Source: an uncultured Agathobacter sp.
GTDB taxonomy: Bacteria > Bacillota > Clostridia > Lachnospirales > Lachnospiraceae
Length of the DNA: 35,384 nt
NCBI GenBank assembly: GCA_945910395.1
Contig: CAMDYX010000023.1
Span: 1 to 35,384, forward strand
Direction of reading: 5' to 3'
The first letter of the stretch is position 1; the number at the start of each line of letters is the position of its first letter. The notes beneath the pieces are model-generated. The model did not search any database. It worked only from the letters and a program-made list of their open reading frames with translations, and was not told where the DNA came from. Shown one piece after another: positions 23,008 to 32,068 of the stretch. A program made the translations under genes and the position numbers.

Positions 23008-25773
23008 TTAATCAACGACTTCTATCTTATCTGCCGGCAGCCACTTTCGAAGAACCTTGTATGCAACCTTTAGTACAATCGGCTTGGTAATGTAATCATC
23101 CAGGCCCTCTCGCAACATTTCCTCCTTCACACCTGCAACCGCATCTGCAGTCAGTGCAATAACCGGAATGTTCTGGTTTGGATTTCCGCGAAGCTCACGA
23201 ATACGTTTGGTAGTCTCCACTCCATCCATCTCCGGCATAAAGTAATCCATAAAGATTAAATCATAGGTATCACTTTCCAGCTTTTGCAGGGCTTCCTTAC
23301 CACTCTCTGCCGTATCAATCTGCATTCCTATTGTCATTAACAGCTCCTCGGCAACTAAAAGATTAATGATGGTATCATCAACAATGAGCACCTTTGCCTT
23401 TGGCGCAAGAAATGGCTTCTCGTCCTTTGAAACGCCGTTTTCTTCTTGTTGGTAGTCATAGTCCTCCAGCTTTCCGGCAGACTTCCAATCCAATACCTCC
23501 ACGGGAACTTCAAAAGAAAATGTGCTTCCCTTACCATACTCACTTTCTACAGACACACTACCTTTCATAAGATTTACCAGCTGCTTACTGATAGCAAGTC
23601 CCAATCCTGCGCCTTCCTTATGATGGTTTACAGAAGTATCCACCTGCCCATAGTTCTTGAAAAGCTTGGGTAAATCTTCTTTCTTAATGCCAATACCGGT
23701 ATCTACCACAGTAAAGCGGAAATTTCCGTGGCAATCATCCTTCTTCTCCATTTGCACTTCCATGGTAACGGAGCCCTTATCCGTGTACTTGATGGCGTTT
23801 GTCGTAAAATTAATCATAACCTGCTTCAGTCTTACGACATCTCCATTAACAAAGCTTGGAAGGTCCTTTTGTATGTTCATTTCAAGAGTAAGCTTCCCAT
23901 TATTCCGGGCCTTTGCAATCTCATATACATCATTCATCAGTGACATGGTTGCAAATCGTTCCGGGATAATCTCAAACTTACCGGCTTCAATCTTGGAAAA
24001 ATCCAAAACATCATTGATCAAGGTTAAAAGTCCAAATGCAGAGGATTTCACGATCGAAAGATTCTTGCGAACCGCTTCCGGCAATTCCTCGCGAAGCGAA
24101 ACCTCTGTCAAACCGATAATCGCATTCATAGGCGTACGGATTTCATGGGACATGGTAGATAAGAAGTTACTCTTTGCCTTATTTGCCTCTTCTGCATTTA
24201 TTTTCTCAATACAAGTTGAAATCGTATTAACCAGCTCCGACAATAGAAATTTTTCCACAGTCATGTAAGGAGTCGTATCATAACGGTCAAACATAATTGC
24301 GCCGGTATAAGCACCATCTGACATCATTGGAATCCACAACTGATTGCCCAATAAAACGGGAAGAACCACCTTCGACTTCAGACTATGAATGTTTGCCACT
24401 ACATTATCAATATTTTCAGATGGATTTACTTCTATATAGCCACAATGATCATAGGTAGCTATAGTATTTTCAATCTGTTCCCTTGTCATATACGGGAAAT
24501 ACTCTTTTAACTCATTTTCAGGTCTGGAATTCCACTGGAAGTTCAGCTGATTGTTTCCATCGATCATATCCGTTTCAACGATAACGATACGATCCATGTG
24601 GAAATAATTCCCGATATCCTTTAATACCTCATGAATTCCTTCCGATAAATCCGGAACATACTTTAACTGCTCTACCACTCTTGCAATAAACTGATGTCCA
24701 CTTGCCAGTCGTGTAAAATCCTCTTCCTTGAATTTATTTACCTCACGCATAACCTGCTGATATACGGAATTCTTTTTTTGCTCGGAATTCTCAGCTAACG
24801 CTGCAGACACACGTTGTCTGTTGAGATTCTCCTGATTTAACTTACTCTGGGTAATATCATGCAGCTTACCGATCACACTGACCGGCACACCGTGATCCTC
24901 TACCACAAAGCATTCACACCAGAAACATAAGGGGATTTTTCTTCCGTCTACCTCATGGGTAAGCTCTACCTCAATGCCCTTGACAGTATTGTCTTCAAAT
25001 TGCTTCTGGATCACATTTAAAAGGTCCCGAAGCTCCGGTTTCTCTTCTAAAACCTCATAAAGATCCTCAAATTCTACATTTTCATTCTTTTGGCCATTTT
25101 CGCGGTAAAGAGAACGATTGGCGCGGTAGTAATGATTTTGTGGATAGTATTCAAAAATAATATCATCCATTCCCTCTACCAAAAGCTTATATCGATATTC
25201 CTGCGCCTTTTCCTGTAATAAGGCCTTGTGCTGAAGCTCCAATACCTCCTTTGCGCGCTTCATGAGCCCCATCAGAAAAACCGTACACACGATATATTCC
25301 AAGGTAAAACCAATGACGTAAGCGCGGAAGGTCTGCATATGAGACCAATTCCTGTACTGTACCTCCATCTTGCCGGCACAATTTATATACACAGCTCCCA
25401 CCATAACCAGATAAGAGATACACGTCGTAATCGCAGTAAATTTTGGATCAAAATACAGGCAGCTGGCAATGGGGGCTAAGATAAAGGTGATATAAATTCC
25501 CACATCATTAAAGCATCCCAGCGTTCCAATGAGAATGGAAATAGCAATTGTCATATAATATTTTAGGAACTCATCCGGCACCTTAAGATAATACAAAAGA
25601 AGCGGAGATAAGGTTGTTCCAAATCCTAAAATGCGAATATTCCACAAAAGTCTCGCATTAAACCTAAAAATATTCAAATGATACGTGATCAGAAGCGCGA
25701 AAATCGCCAGTGCACAAACTGCCAGACACCGCATTACCAATCGGTTCATTTTCCGTGTGTTGTCCTCTAACAT
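23008..25773 (-). CDS. Hybrid sensor histidine kinase
   Basis: About 921 residues from ATG 25773, preceded by AAGGAG; the longer frame to 25821 crosses a terminator hairpin and is unlikely. About six hydrophobic helices (about 10-195) anchor it in the membrane. Then come a PAS-like region (about 210-320), a GAF-like region (about 370-520), a dimerisation/phosphoacceptor domain with His in MSHEIRTPMNAI, an ATPase domain (VDTGIGIKKEDL and GAGLGLAISKQL) and a C-terminal receiver with the phospho-Asp in LIFMDYFMPEMDG. It should autophosphorylate and pass phosphate to its own receiver, then to a partner. It is followed by the hydrogenase-like sensor and a lone receiver. The stimulus is unknown. 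Confidence 0.94.
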   Translation of the reverse strand: MLEDNTRKMNRLVMRCLAVCALAIFALLITYHLNIFRFNARLLWNIRILGFGTTLSPLLLYYLKVPDEFLKYYMTIAISILIGTLGCFNDVGIYITFILAPIASCLYFDPKFTAITTCISYLVMVGAVYINCAGKMEVQYRNWSHMQTFRAYVIGFTLEYIVCTVFLMGLMKRAKEVLELQHKALLQEKAQEYRYKLLVEGMDDIIFEYYPQNHYYRANRSLYRENGQKNENVEFEDLYEVLEEKPELRDLLNVIQKQFEDNTVKGIEVELTHEVDGRKIPLCFWCECFVVEDHGVPVSVIGKLHDITQSKLNQENLNRQRVSAALAENSEQKKNSVYQQVMREVNKFKEEDFTRLASGHQFIARVVEQLKYVPDLSEGIHEVLKDIGNYFHMDRIVIVETDMIDGNNQLNFQWNSRPENELKEYFPYMTREQIENTIATYDHCGYIEVNPSENIDNVVANIHSLKSKVVLPVLLGNQLWIPMMSDGAYTGAIMFDRYDTTPYMTVEKFLLSELVNTISTCIEKINAEEANKAKSNFLSTMSHEIRTPMNAIIGLTEVSLREELPEAVRKNLSIVKSSAFGLLTLINDVLDFSKIEAGKFEIIPERFATMSLMNDVYEIAKARNNGKLTLEMNIQKDLPSFVNGDVVRLKQVMINFTTNAIKYTDKGSVTMEVQMEKKDDCHGNFRFTVVDTGIGIKKEDLPKLFKNYGQVDTSVNHHKEGAGLGLAISKQLVNLMKGSVSVESEYGKGSTFSFEVPVEVLDWKSAGKLEDYDYQQEENGVSKDEKPFLAPKAKVLIVDDTIINLLVAEELLMTIGMQIDTAESGKEALQKLESDTYDLIFMDYFMPEMDGVETTKRIRELRGNPNQNIPVIALTADAVAGVKEEMLREGLDDYITKPIVLKVAYKVLRKWLPADKIEVVD

Positions 25774-25794
25774 GTAAAACTCCTTTATTACAAA

Positions 25795-25820
25795 AAAGGC
25801 ACCCCATGGAGTGCCTTTCA
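25795..25820 (-). terminator. Intrinsic terminator after the GGGtGRT gene
   Basis: On the minus strand AAAGGCACTCC pairs with GGGGTGCCTTT and is followed by Ts. It lies about 55 bases after the GGGtGRT stop and only about 20 bases before the kinase ATG. No promoter fits between, so kinase expression depends on read-through or on a promoter just upstream of the hairpin. Confidence 0.85.
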
Positions 25821-25875
25821 TATTTCGTAATTTAGTTGTAGAAATGCTGTTATCTAAATATACGTACTGGGTTTC

Positions 25876-26886
25876 TTAGAACTTACCAGCTCTTGCTGCT
25901 TCCTCAACAGAAACTGCAACTGCTACGGTAGCGCCTACCATCGGGTTGTTACCCATTCCGATAAGACCCATCATCTCAACGTGTGCCGGAACAGATGAAG
26001 ATCCTGCAAACTGAGCATCTGAGTGCATACGTCCTAAGGTATCGGTCATACCATAAGAAGCAGGACCGGCAGCCATGTTATCCGGGTGAAGGGTACGTCC
26101 TGTACCACCGCCGGATGCTACGGAGAAGTACTTCTTACCCTGCTCAATGCATTCCTTCTTGTAGGTACCTGCTACCGGATGCTGGAAACGAGTCGGGTTG
26201 GTTGAGTTACCGGTGATGGATACACCAACGTTCTCATGGTGCATGATTGCAACACCTTCCTGAACATCGTCTGCGCCGTAGCACTTAACAGTTGCACGAA
26301 GTCCATCAGAATATGCCTTCTCATATACAATGTTAAGCTTTGCTTCTTTATAATCATATTTTGTCTCAACATATGTAAATCCGTTGATACGAGAGATAAT
26401 CTGTGCTGCGTCTTTTCCAAGACCATTTAAAATAACACGAAGTGGAGTCTTACGAACCTTGTTTGCCTTCTCTGCGATACCGATTGCACCTTCAGCAGCT
26501 GCAAATGACTCATGTCCTGCTAAAAAGCAGAAGCACTCGGTCTCCTCCTCTAATAACATCTTTCCGAGGTTACCATGTCCAAGACCTACCTTACGATGGT
26601 CAGCAACGGAACCCGGAATACAGAATGCCTGAAGACCCTCGCCGATTGCTGCAGCAGCATCAGCGGCTCTCTTACATCCCTTCTTAATTGCAATAGCTGC
26701 ACCTACGGTGTAAGCCCAGCATGCATTCTCAAAACAGATCGGCTGGATTTTCTTAACCTGCTCATATACGTCAAGTCCAGCATCCTTTGTAATCTTCTCA
26801 GCTTCTTCGATAGAGCTGATACCATAGCTGTTTAATACAGCATTAATCTGGTCAATTCTTCTTTCATATGATTCAAATAAAGCCAT
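25876..26886 (-). CDS. GGGtGRT protein (uncharacterised, clostridial)
   Basis: A 336-residue soluble protein of the family named after its SGGGTGRTLHPDN motif (about residues 257-269). It is well conserved in anaerobic Firmicutes, but I know of no assigned reaction. It is Gly/Ala-rich, with several conserved cysteines (PICFENACWAY, ECFCFLAGHES) and histidines (GLGHGNLG, MHHENVG), which could bind a metal or cofactor. There is no signal peptide or membrane helix. AAAGGAG lies 11 bases before ATG. It starts 22 bases after an Fe-S scaffold-like gene, a pairing seen repeatedly in clostridia as far as I recall, which suggests a joint role in Fe-S handling or a redox enzyme. Function should be treated as unknown. 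Confidence 0.88.
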   Translation of the reverse strand: MALFESYERRIDQINAVLNSYGISSIEEAEKITKDAGLDVYEQVKKIQPICFENACWAYTVGAAIAIKKGCKRAADAAAAIGEGLQAFCIPGSVADHRKVGLGHGNLGKMLLEEETECFCFLAGHESFAAAEGAIGIAEKANKVRKTPLRVILNGLGKDAAQIISRINGFTYVETKYDYKEAKLNIVYEKAYSDGLRATVKCYGADDVQEGVAIMHHENVGVSITGNSTNPTRFQHPVAGTYKKECIEQGKKYFSVASGGGTGRTLHPDNMAAGPASYGMTDTLGRMHSDAQFAGSSSVPAHVEMMGLIGMGNNPMVGATVAVAVSVEEAARAGKF

Positions 26887-26908
26887 TTTATCCTGTTCTC
26901 CTTTCCTC

Positions 26909-27601
26909 TTATTCCTGACGTGGATCGATAATCTTAACAGCGTCAGCTACACGGCCATACTGACCCTTTGCCTTTTCCCATGCGGTGTTAGGATCATCAC
27001 CCTTCTTGATAAAGTCAGTCATCTTTCCAAGAGAAACGAACTGATATCCGATAACTTCATTGTTCTCATCTAATGCGATTCCGGTTACATAACCTTCAGC
27101 CATCTCAAGGTAACGAACACCCTTCTCCTTGGTTGCATACATGGTACCAACCTGAGAACGAAGTCCCTTTCCTAAATCCTCAAGACCAGCTCCTACAGCA
27201 AGTCCATCATCAGAGAATGCACTCTGCGTACGTCCATAGACGATCTGTAAGAATAACTCTCTCATAGCTGTATTGATAGCATCACATACTAAGTCGGTGT
27301 TTAATGCTTCAAGAATTGTCTTTCCCTGTAAAATTTCTGCTGCCATAGCTGCTGAGTGAGTCATACCGGAACATCCGATGGTCTCAACCAAAGCCTCTAC
27401 AATAACACCATCCTTAACATTCAGTGAAAGCTTGCAGGCACCCTGCTGTGGTGCACACCAGCCTACACCATGTGTAAAGCCTGAAATGTCCTCAATTTTT
27501 TTTGCATGGACCCATTTGCCCTCTTCTGGAATTGGAGCTGGCTCATGCTTTGCGCCCTTAGCAACAGGACACATGTTTTCAACTTCCTTTGTGTAAATCA
27601 T
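26909..27601 (-). CDS. NifU/IscU-like Fe-S cluster scaffold protein
   Basis: About 230 residues from ATG 27601 (AAAGGAG seven bases upstream; the extra nine residues of the longer frame lack a site). The central part resembles the U-type scaffold fold: TIGCSGMTHSAAMAAEIL corresponds to the GC-A-A-S motif of IscU/NifU, and DLVCDAINTAM supplies a further cysteine. Additional cysteines lie in MCPVAK and GWCAPQQGAC. It is longer than IscU, with a C-terminal extension (YLEMAEGYVTGIALDENNE) not typical of the core scaffold. It should assemble or carry an Fe-S cluster, but a specialised role with the adjacent GGGtGRT protein is likely. A promoter with a dyad between its boxes lies about 95 bases upstream. 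Confidence 0.85.
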   Translation of the reverse strand: MIYTKEVENMCPVAKGAKHEPAPIPEEGKWVHAKKIEDISGFTHGVGWCAPQQGACKLSLNVKDGVIVEALVETIGCSGMTHSAAMAAEILQGKTILEALNTDLVCDAINTAMRELFLQIVYGRTQSAFSDDGLAVGAGLEDLGKGLRSQVGTMYATKEKGVRYLEMAEGYVTGIALDENNEVIGYQFVSLGKMTDFIKKGDDPNTAWEKAKGQYGRVADAVKIIDPRQE

Positions 27602-27693
27602 TGTTTGACTCCTTTCGTTTCGTGTCATGATTCAAATGTCCGGCGAAAAACAACCCGACATACTGCAACTATTTTCGCACATTTTTTCTCATA

Positions 27694-27723
27694 AGTCTAG
27701 TAGGTAAGACCTATTTTTGTGAA
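27694..27723 (-). promoter_or_regulatory. Promoter with central dyad upstream of the Fe-S scaffold gene
   Basis: TTCACA (27723-27718) and TAGACT (27699-27694) are 18 bases apart on the minus strand. The spacer contains the perfect dyad TAGGT-CTT-ACCTA (27713-27701), placed as an operator that would block polymerase when bound. The regulator is unknown. Confidence 0.5.
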
Positions 27724-27749
27724 AAAAATATCATTCTTAGAATTTCACC

Positions 27750-28427
27750 CTACTCATGCTTTGCAACCACATGATCCGGATCCTTAAAAATGGAATTTCC
27801 CGGAATGACACCTCTCACTCTTGATAAAGGATAGACGTTGGAATGTGGGCCAATCACGGTTCCCGGATTTAATACCGAGTTGCAGCCAACCTCCACATAG
27901 TCTCCCAGCATTGCACCGAATTTCTTTAGTCCGGTCGCGATTTCTTCCTTAGAAGCATAGGAGTCCTTCACCACCACCAGAGTCTTATCCGATTTCACAT
28001 TGGAGGTAATGGAGCCTGCTCCCATGTGGGATTTGTAGCCTAAAATGGAATCTCCCACATAATTGTAATGTGGAACCTGAACGCTGTTGAAAATGATGAC
28101 GTTCTTTAATTCTGTGGAATTACCCACAACGGAGCCTTTTCCTACGATGGCATTCCCACGGATAAAAGCGCAGTGGCGCACTTCTGCTTCCTCATCGATA
28201 ATGAGAGGGCCATTTAAGCATGCAGAGGGATACACCTTGGCATTCTTTGCCACCCACACCTCTTCCCCTCTCTGTTCATATTTCGAAGGGTCAAGAGTCG
28301 GTCCAAGCTTTTTGATGAAATCACCGATTCCTTTCAACGCCTCCCAGGGATATGTAAATTGTGCAAGATATTCTCCTGCTATGGTTTCTTCTAAATTGTA
28401 GAGATTACAAATCTTCGCTGTTTCCAT
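27750..28427 (-). CDS. Left-handed beta-helix (hexapeptide-repeat) protein, GlmU-C-like
   Basis: A 225-residue protein made mostly of imperfect hexapeptide repeats (about 60-210, e.g. AIVGKGSVVGNSTELKNVII and PGTVIGPHSNVYP), the left-handed parallel beta-helix of acyltransferases and of the C-terminal half of sugar-nucleotide pyrophosphorylases. The N-terminal uridylyltransferase domain of GlmU is absent, so UDP-GlcNAc pyrophosphorylase activity is not expected despite common database naming. It may acylate a sugar or act as a subunit. It overlaps the 3' end of the topoisomerase gene by 23 bases, with ribosome site AAGGAAAGGAAG inside that gene. Substrate unknown. Confidence 0.8.
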   Translation of the reverse strand: METAKICNLYNLEETIAGEYLAQFTYPWEALKGIGDFIKKLGPTLDPSKYEQRGEEVWVAKNAKVYPSACLNGPLIIDEEAEVRHCAFIRGNAIVGKGSVVGNSTELKNVIIFNSVQVPHYNYVGDSILGYKSHMGAGSITSNVKSDKTLVVVKDSYASKEEIATGLKKFGAMLGDYVEVGCNSVLNPGTVIGPHSNVYPLSRVRGVIPGNSIFKDPDHVVAKHE

Positions 28428-31400
28428 TTTCTTCCTTTCCTTCCGGATTCATATTTTCGGATTCTTTTAAGTTTGCTTCAAACATCTCCCTTTCCTCCGG
28501 GGTCAGATTGATGTTGTTGTAGATGGCATTCGGGTCTGTCTCTCCCGGATTGTTAAAATCAAATTTAATCTGATCATCCTCAAATTTCAAACAGGTGTCA
28601 AAGACATTCCCTGCCTTGGAGGTAAATCCGGAAATCTTATTTCTCGTCTTTCCCGTGGTAAGAAGCTCCTTCATGGTTTCTTCGGAAAGCTCCACCTTCG
28701 CAATGGTGTGTGTTACCTTGAAGCCGCATTCGCATTCATAATTCCACTGGGCCTTCTTCATGAGCTTTTTGCATTTCGGACATTCTAACGTCGAATCCAC
28801 CGGCTTTGGTTTCTCCGGGAAATCAAATTCCACTCTTCCCTCCTCCGTCAATTTTAAGGGAGCGTCAAACATCATTCCGGTCCTTGCAACAAAGCCCTTG
28901 ATGGGTCCGGTTTTCTTTCGAAGCAGAAGCTCCTTCACCTGATCTTCTTTTAAAGTAACTCCTGCAATCTTTCCTATTAAAAAACGGCAGCTGTTCTCAT
29001 CATCCTTTTTGTAATTTGTGCAGCCGTATCCAAAAGGCGTCTTTGCGATCTTTCCTCCACATAACGGACAGGATACATCCTTTAGGGTAACAGGCTCTAA
29101 ATTGTTAAAATCAAATTTAATTCCTTTGACTTTACCGGTCTCATCCTTATCCAGTGCCACCCTTGCATCAAATTTCTTGCCGGTTTTTGACTTAAAGCCC
29201 CGCAGCGTATCGGTGATTCCTTCCGTAAGAAGCTGCTTAACATTCGCCTCTGTAAGGCTCTTGTCCGCAAGCTTTCCTATGGAGAACCGGCAGCTGTTTG
29301 GATCGTCCTTTACAAAGCTTTTGCAGCCATATCCGAACGGAGTTACCACAATCTCTCCACCACAGAGCGGACAGCTTACATCCTTTAACACCTTCGCTTC
29401 CACATTTTCAAAATCAAACTGAATCGTGGGCTTTCCGTTCTCATCCTCTTTTAAAACGAGACATGCATCAAATTTCTTACCGTTTTTTGACTTAAAGCCA
29501 CGAAGGGTTTCCGTCTTTTTCTCTTTTAAAAGCTGCGTCACATTTGCTGCGCTTAAATTTTTCCCGGCGATTTGCCCGATGGAAAAACGGCAGCTGTCTG
29601 GATCATCCTGTTTGTAATTCACACAGCCATAGCCAAAGGAGGTCTTTTTGATCTGTCCTCCACAGACCGGGCAGACTACATCCGCTAATATTTCCGGCTC
29701 CACATCCGCGAAATCAAATTTGATAGTATAATTGAAGGATGTCTCCGGATTTTCTTCCTTACTTTCTGTGCGCTCAAACCGGAGCATTGCGGAAAACTTT
29801 TTTCCTGCCTTTGACTTAAAGCCCTTGATAGTTTCTGTGTGTCCTTGTGTAAGAAGCATTTTTACCTGTTCCTCCGTTAAAGAGACACCGGCAATCTCCC
29901 TGATATTAAAATTACATCCTGATTTATCTTTTTTATAATTTGCACATCCTACGCCAAAAGGCGTGGTTACCAGTTCTCCTCCGCAAACCGGGCATGCTAC
30001 ACCGATCTTACGTCTGGCCCCGATACCCTTCGCATTCTTTCCAGCGAATTCACTGATTTTTTCCGCAAGTGGAATTCGAATATTCTGCTCCATCATGGAA
30101 AGCGTCTCTTTTCGGATGAAGTCCTCTAGCTTTTCCCGATAATCATAGTAATCCACGGTTCCCTGGGTAATTCCCTCTAGGCCTTTCTCCCAGGATGCTG
30201 TCATCTTTGGATTTAAGAGGGCCGGAACCGTCATGTTCACGACCTCATAGACCATCTCTCCAAGATTTTCGGGAGAAAGAATCTGTGTTTTTTTATTCAG
30301 ATTCAGATACCCGATACGAACCAGCTTCTGAATAATCTCCGCTCTTGTTGCAGAGGTTCCGATTCCGGAGCCCTTGATCTGTTCCCGGAGCTCTTCCTCC
30401 TCGATCAGCTGACCTGCATTTTCCATTGCAAGCACCATAGAACCTGAGGTATACCGTTTTGGCGGAGAGGTTTTTCCGAACTTGATTTCATAGCCCTTCA
30501 CGGAAATTTCGTCTCCGTTATGCAGCTGCTCTGCAAGCTCTAAAAGTACCTTCGGATTAGCAACTGACGCCTCTTCCCCGTTGTTTTCCGAATCTCCATC
30601 CCCTGACAGGGTCTGCCCTCCTAAAATACGGGCATTCTCCTCCTCAAAGGATTTCTTTTTTGGCGTAGTTGCAATTTCCAGATATCCAGGCGTCTTTAAG
30701 ACCTTTGCCGAGGCGAAAAACTGTTCCGTTTCTACTCCCACAACCAGTTTTACATTCTGATACTCCGCCGGCGGATAAAAAATACTTAAGAATCGGCGCA
30801 CAATCAAATCAAATACTGCCTGTTGCAGATGATTTAAAGACTGATATTCCGTAAGCTGTCCCGTCGGAATAATTGCATAATGGTCCGTCACCTTACTGTC
30901 ATCGGTATAGGCTGTCTTTGCAATATTTGCGTATAGCTGCTTTTTCATGATTTCTTCCACAAATTCATGGGTGGGCTCATAGCCTCGCAGCTTATTGATA
31001 TTTTTTGAAATTTCCTTTGCGATTGCGGTAGAAAGCACTCTCGCATCGGTTCTCGGATATGTAGTAAGCTTTTTCTCGTAAAGCTCCTGGGCAATGGCAA
31101 GGGTCTCATCCGGACTGATCTTAAAGCGTTTTGCACATTCCGCCTGTAGCTCTGCAAGATTAAACAAAAGCGGTGCTCTTTTTTTGGTGGTTCCCTTCTC
31201 TATGGAAACAACCTTTGCCTTTTCCCCGGTAAGCTCATCGATTAGCTCTTTCGCATCCTTTTCTTCCTTAAAACCGTTTTCCTTATAAAGAAGAGGCGAA
31301 TTCAAATATTTCGAGCCTTCGACGGTCTTCCATTCTCCTTCAATCTCGGCGCCTCCAAAGCTTCCCACTACCCGGTAAAAGGGCGTTTCCTTAAAATTCC

Positions 31401-32061
31401 GGATTTCCCGTTCCCGGATGACCACCATTCCCAGTACACAGGTCATAACACGTCCGACCGCAATAGCAGTGTAGGATTTTGTCCCCGCCGTGTCATTTAA
31501 CAAATTTCCGTATTTTATGGACATGACCCTGGAAAAATTAATTCCCATGGCATAATCCTCGATCGTACGCATGATTCCGGATTTTCCAAGATTTTCATAG
31601 GCAGACATAGGCTTTGCTTCACGAATCCCCCGAAGAATTTCCTCCTCGGTCTGGGAATCAATCCAGACACGAAGCTCCTCCATGCCTTCCCGCACACCAC
31701 CAAACCGGCGGATATTCTCTTCAATGGTCTGTCCTTCTTTTCCGGCATCTCCTGCCCAATATACACGGTCGACATCTTCTCTCTGCAGCATTCCGTGCAC
31801 AATATCGTACTGGCCTCTTACCTCTTTAATCACATCATATTTGTAGTCCTTCGGCAAAAAAGGCAGGTCTTCCAATTTCCATTTTTTATATTTGATATCG
31901 TAGGCTTCCGGATATACAAGCCCCACCAGGTGTCCCACACACCAGGTAATTACGTACTCCGAATTCTCGATATATCCATTCTGTCGACCACTCACATGTA
32001 ACACATTGGCAAACTCCCTGGCAACAGATGGTTTCTCTGTAATGATTAACGATTTTCCCAT
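28405..32061 (-). CDS. topB: Type IA DNA topoisomerase (TopB-like) with five C-terminal zinc repeats
   Basis: A 1218-residue topoisomerase III-type enzyme that cuts one DNA strand, passes another and reseals. The Toprim domain begins LIITEKPSVAREF. The acidic motif near 105-111 reads DAGKEGQ where classical enzymes have DxDREGE, so the second Asp and final Glu are missing. The active-site Tyr335 lies in TTYPRTDARVLS. After about residue 690 come five repeats of CPxCGG-TPFGxGC plus GFKSKxGKKF, four strongly alike and the last diverged (CPKCKKLMK). These probably bind zinc and single-stranded DNA. This makes the protein about 500 residues longer than E. coli TopB. It starts seven bases after the ATPase stop, so they are co-transcribed. 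Confidence 0.93.
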   Translation of the reverse strand: MGKSLIITEKPSVAREFANVLHVSGRQNGYIENSEYVITWCVGHLVGLVYPEAYDIKYKKWKLEDLPFLPKDYKYDVIKEVRGQYDIVHGMLQREDVDRVYWAGDAGKEGQTIEENIRRFGGVREGMEELRVWIDSQTEEEILRGIREAKPMSAYENLGKSGIMRTIEDYAMGINFSRVMSIKYGNLLNDTAGTKSYTAIAVGRVMTCVLGMVVIREREIRNFKETPFYRVVGSFGGAEIEGEWKTVEGSKYLNSPLLYKENGFKEEKDAKELIDELTGEKAKVVSIEKGTTKKRAPLLFNLAELQAECAKRFKISPDETLAIAQELYEKKLTTYPRTDARVLSTAIAKEISKNINKLRGYEPTHEFVEEIMKKQLYANIAKTAYTDDSKVTDHYAIIPTGQLTEYQSLNHLQQAVFDLIVRRFLSIFYPPAEYQNVKLVVGVETEQFFASAKVLKTPGYLEIATTPKKKSFEEENARILGGQTLSGDGDSENNGEEASVANPKVLLELAEQLHNGDEISVKGYEIKFGKTSPPKRYTSGSMVLAMENAGQLIEEEELREQIKGSGIGTSATRAEIIQKLVRIGYLNLNKKTQILSPENLGEMVYEVVNMTVPALLNPKMTASWEKGLEGITQGTVDYYDYREKLEDFIRKETLSMMEQNIRIPLAEKISEFAGKNAKGIGARRKIGVACPVCGGELVTTPFGVGCANYKKDKSGCNFNIREIAGVSLTEEQVKMLLTQGHTETIKGFKSKAGKKFSAMLRFERTESKEENPETSFNYTIKFDFADVEPEILADVVCPVCGGQIKKTSFGYGCVNYKQDDPDSCRFSIGQIAGKNLSAANVTQLLKEKKTETLRGFKSKNGKKFDACLVLKEDENGKPTIQFDFENVEAKVLKDVSCPLCGGEIVVTPFGYGCKSFVKDDPNSCRFSIGKLADKSLTEANVKQLLTEGITDTLRGFKSKTGKKFDARVALDKDETGKVKGIKFDFNNLEPVTLKDVSCPLCGGKIAKTPFGYGCTNYKKDDENSCRFLIGKIAGVTLKEDQVKELLLRKKTGPIKGFVARTGMMFDAPLKLTEEGRVEFDFPEKPKPVDSTLECPKCKKLMKKAQWNYECECGFKVTHTIAKVELSEETMKELLTTGKTRNKISGFTSKAGNVFDTCLKFEDDQIKFDFNNPGETDPNAIYNNINLTPEEREMFEANLKESENMNPEGKEENGNSEDL

Positions 32062-32068
32062 AGAAAAA

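Noticed and set aside
25774-25821. Longer N-terminus for the hybrid kinase starting at 25821
   Set aside because: The extension runs through an intrinsic terminator hairpin; ATG 25773 has AAGGAG at the right distance.
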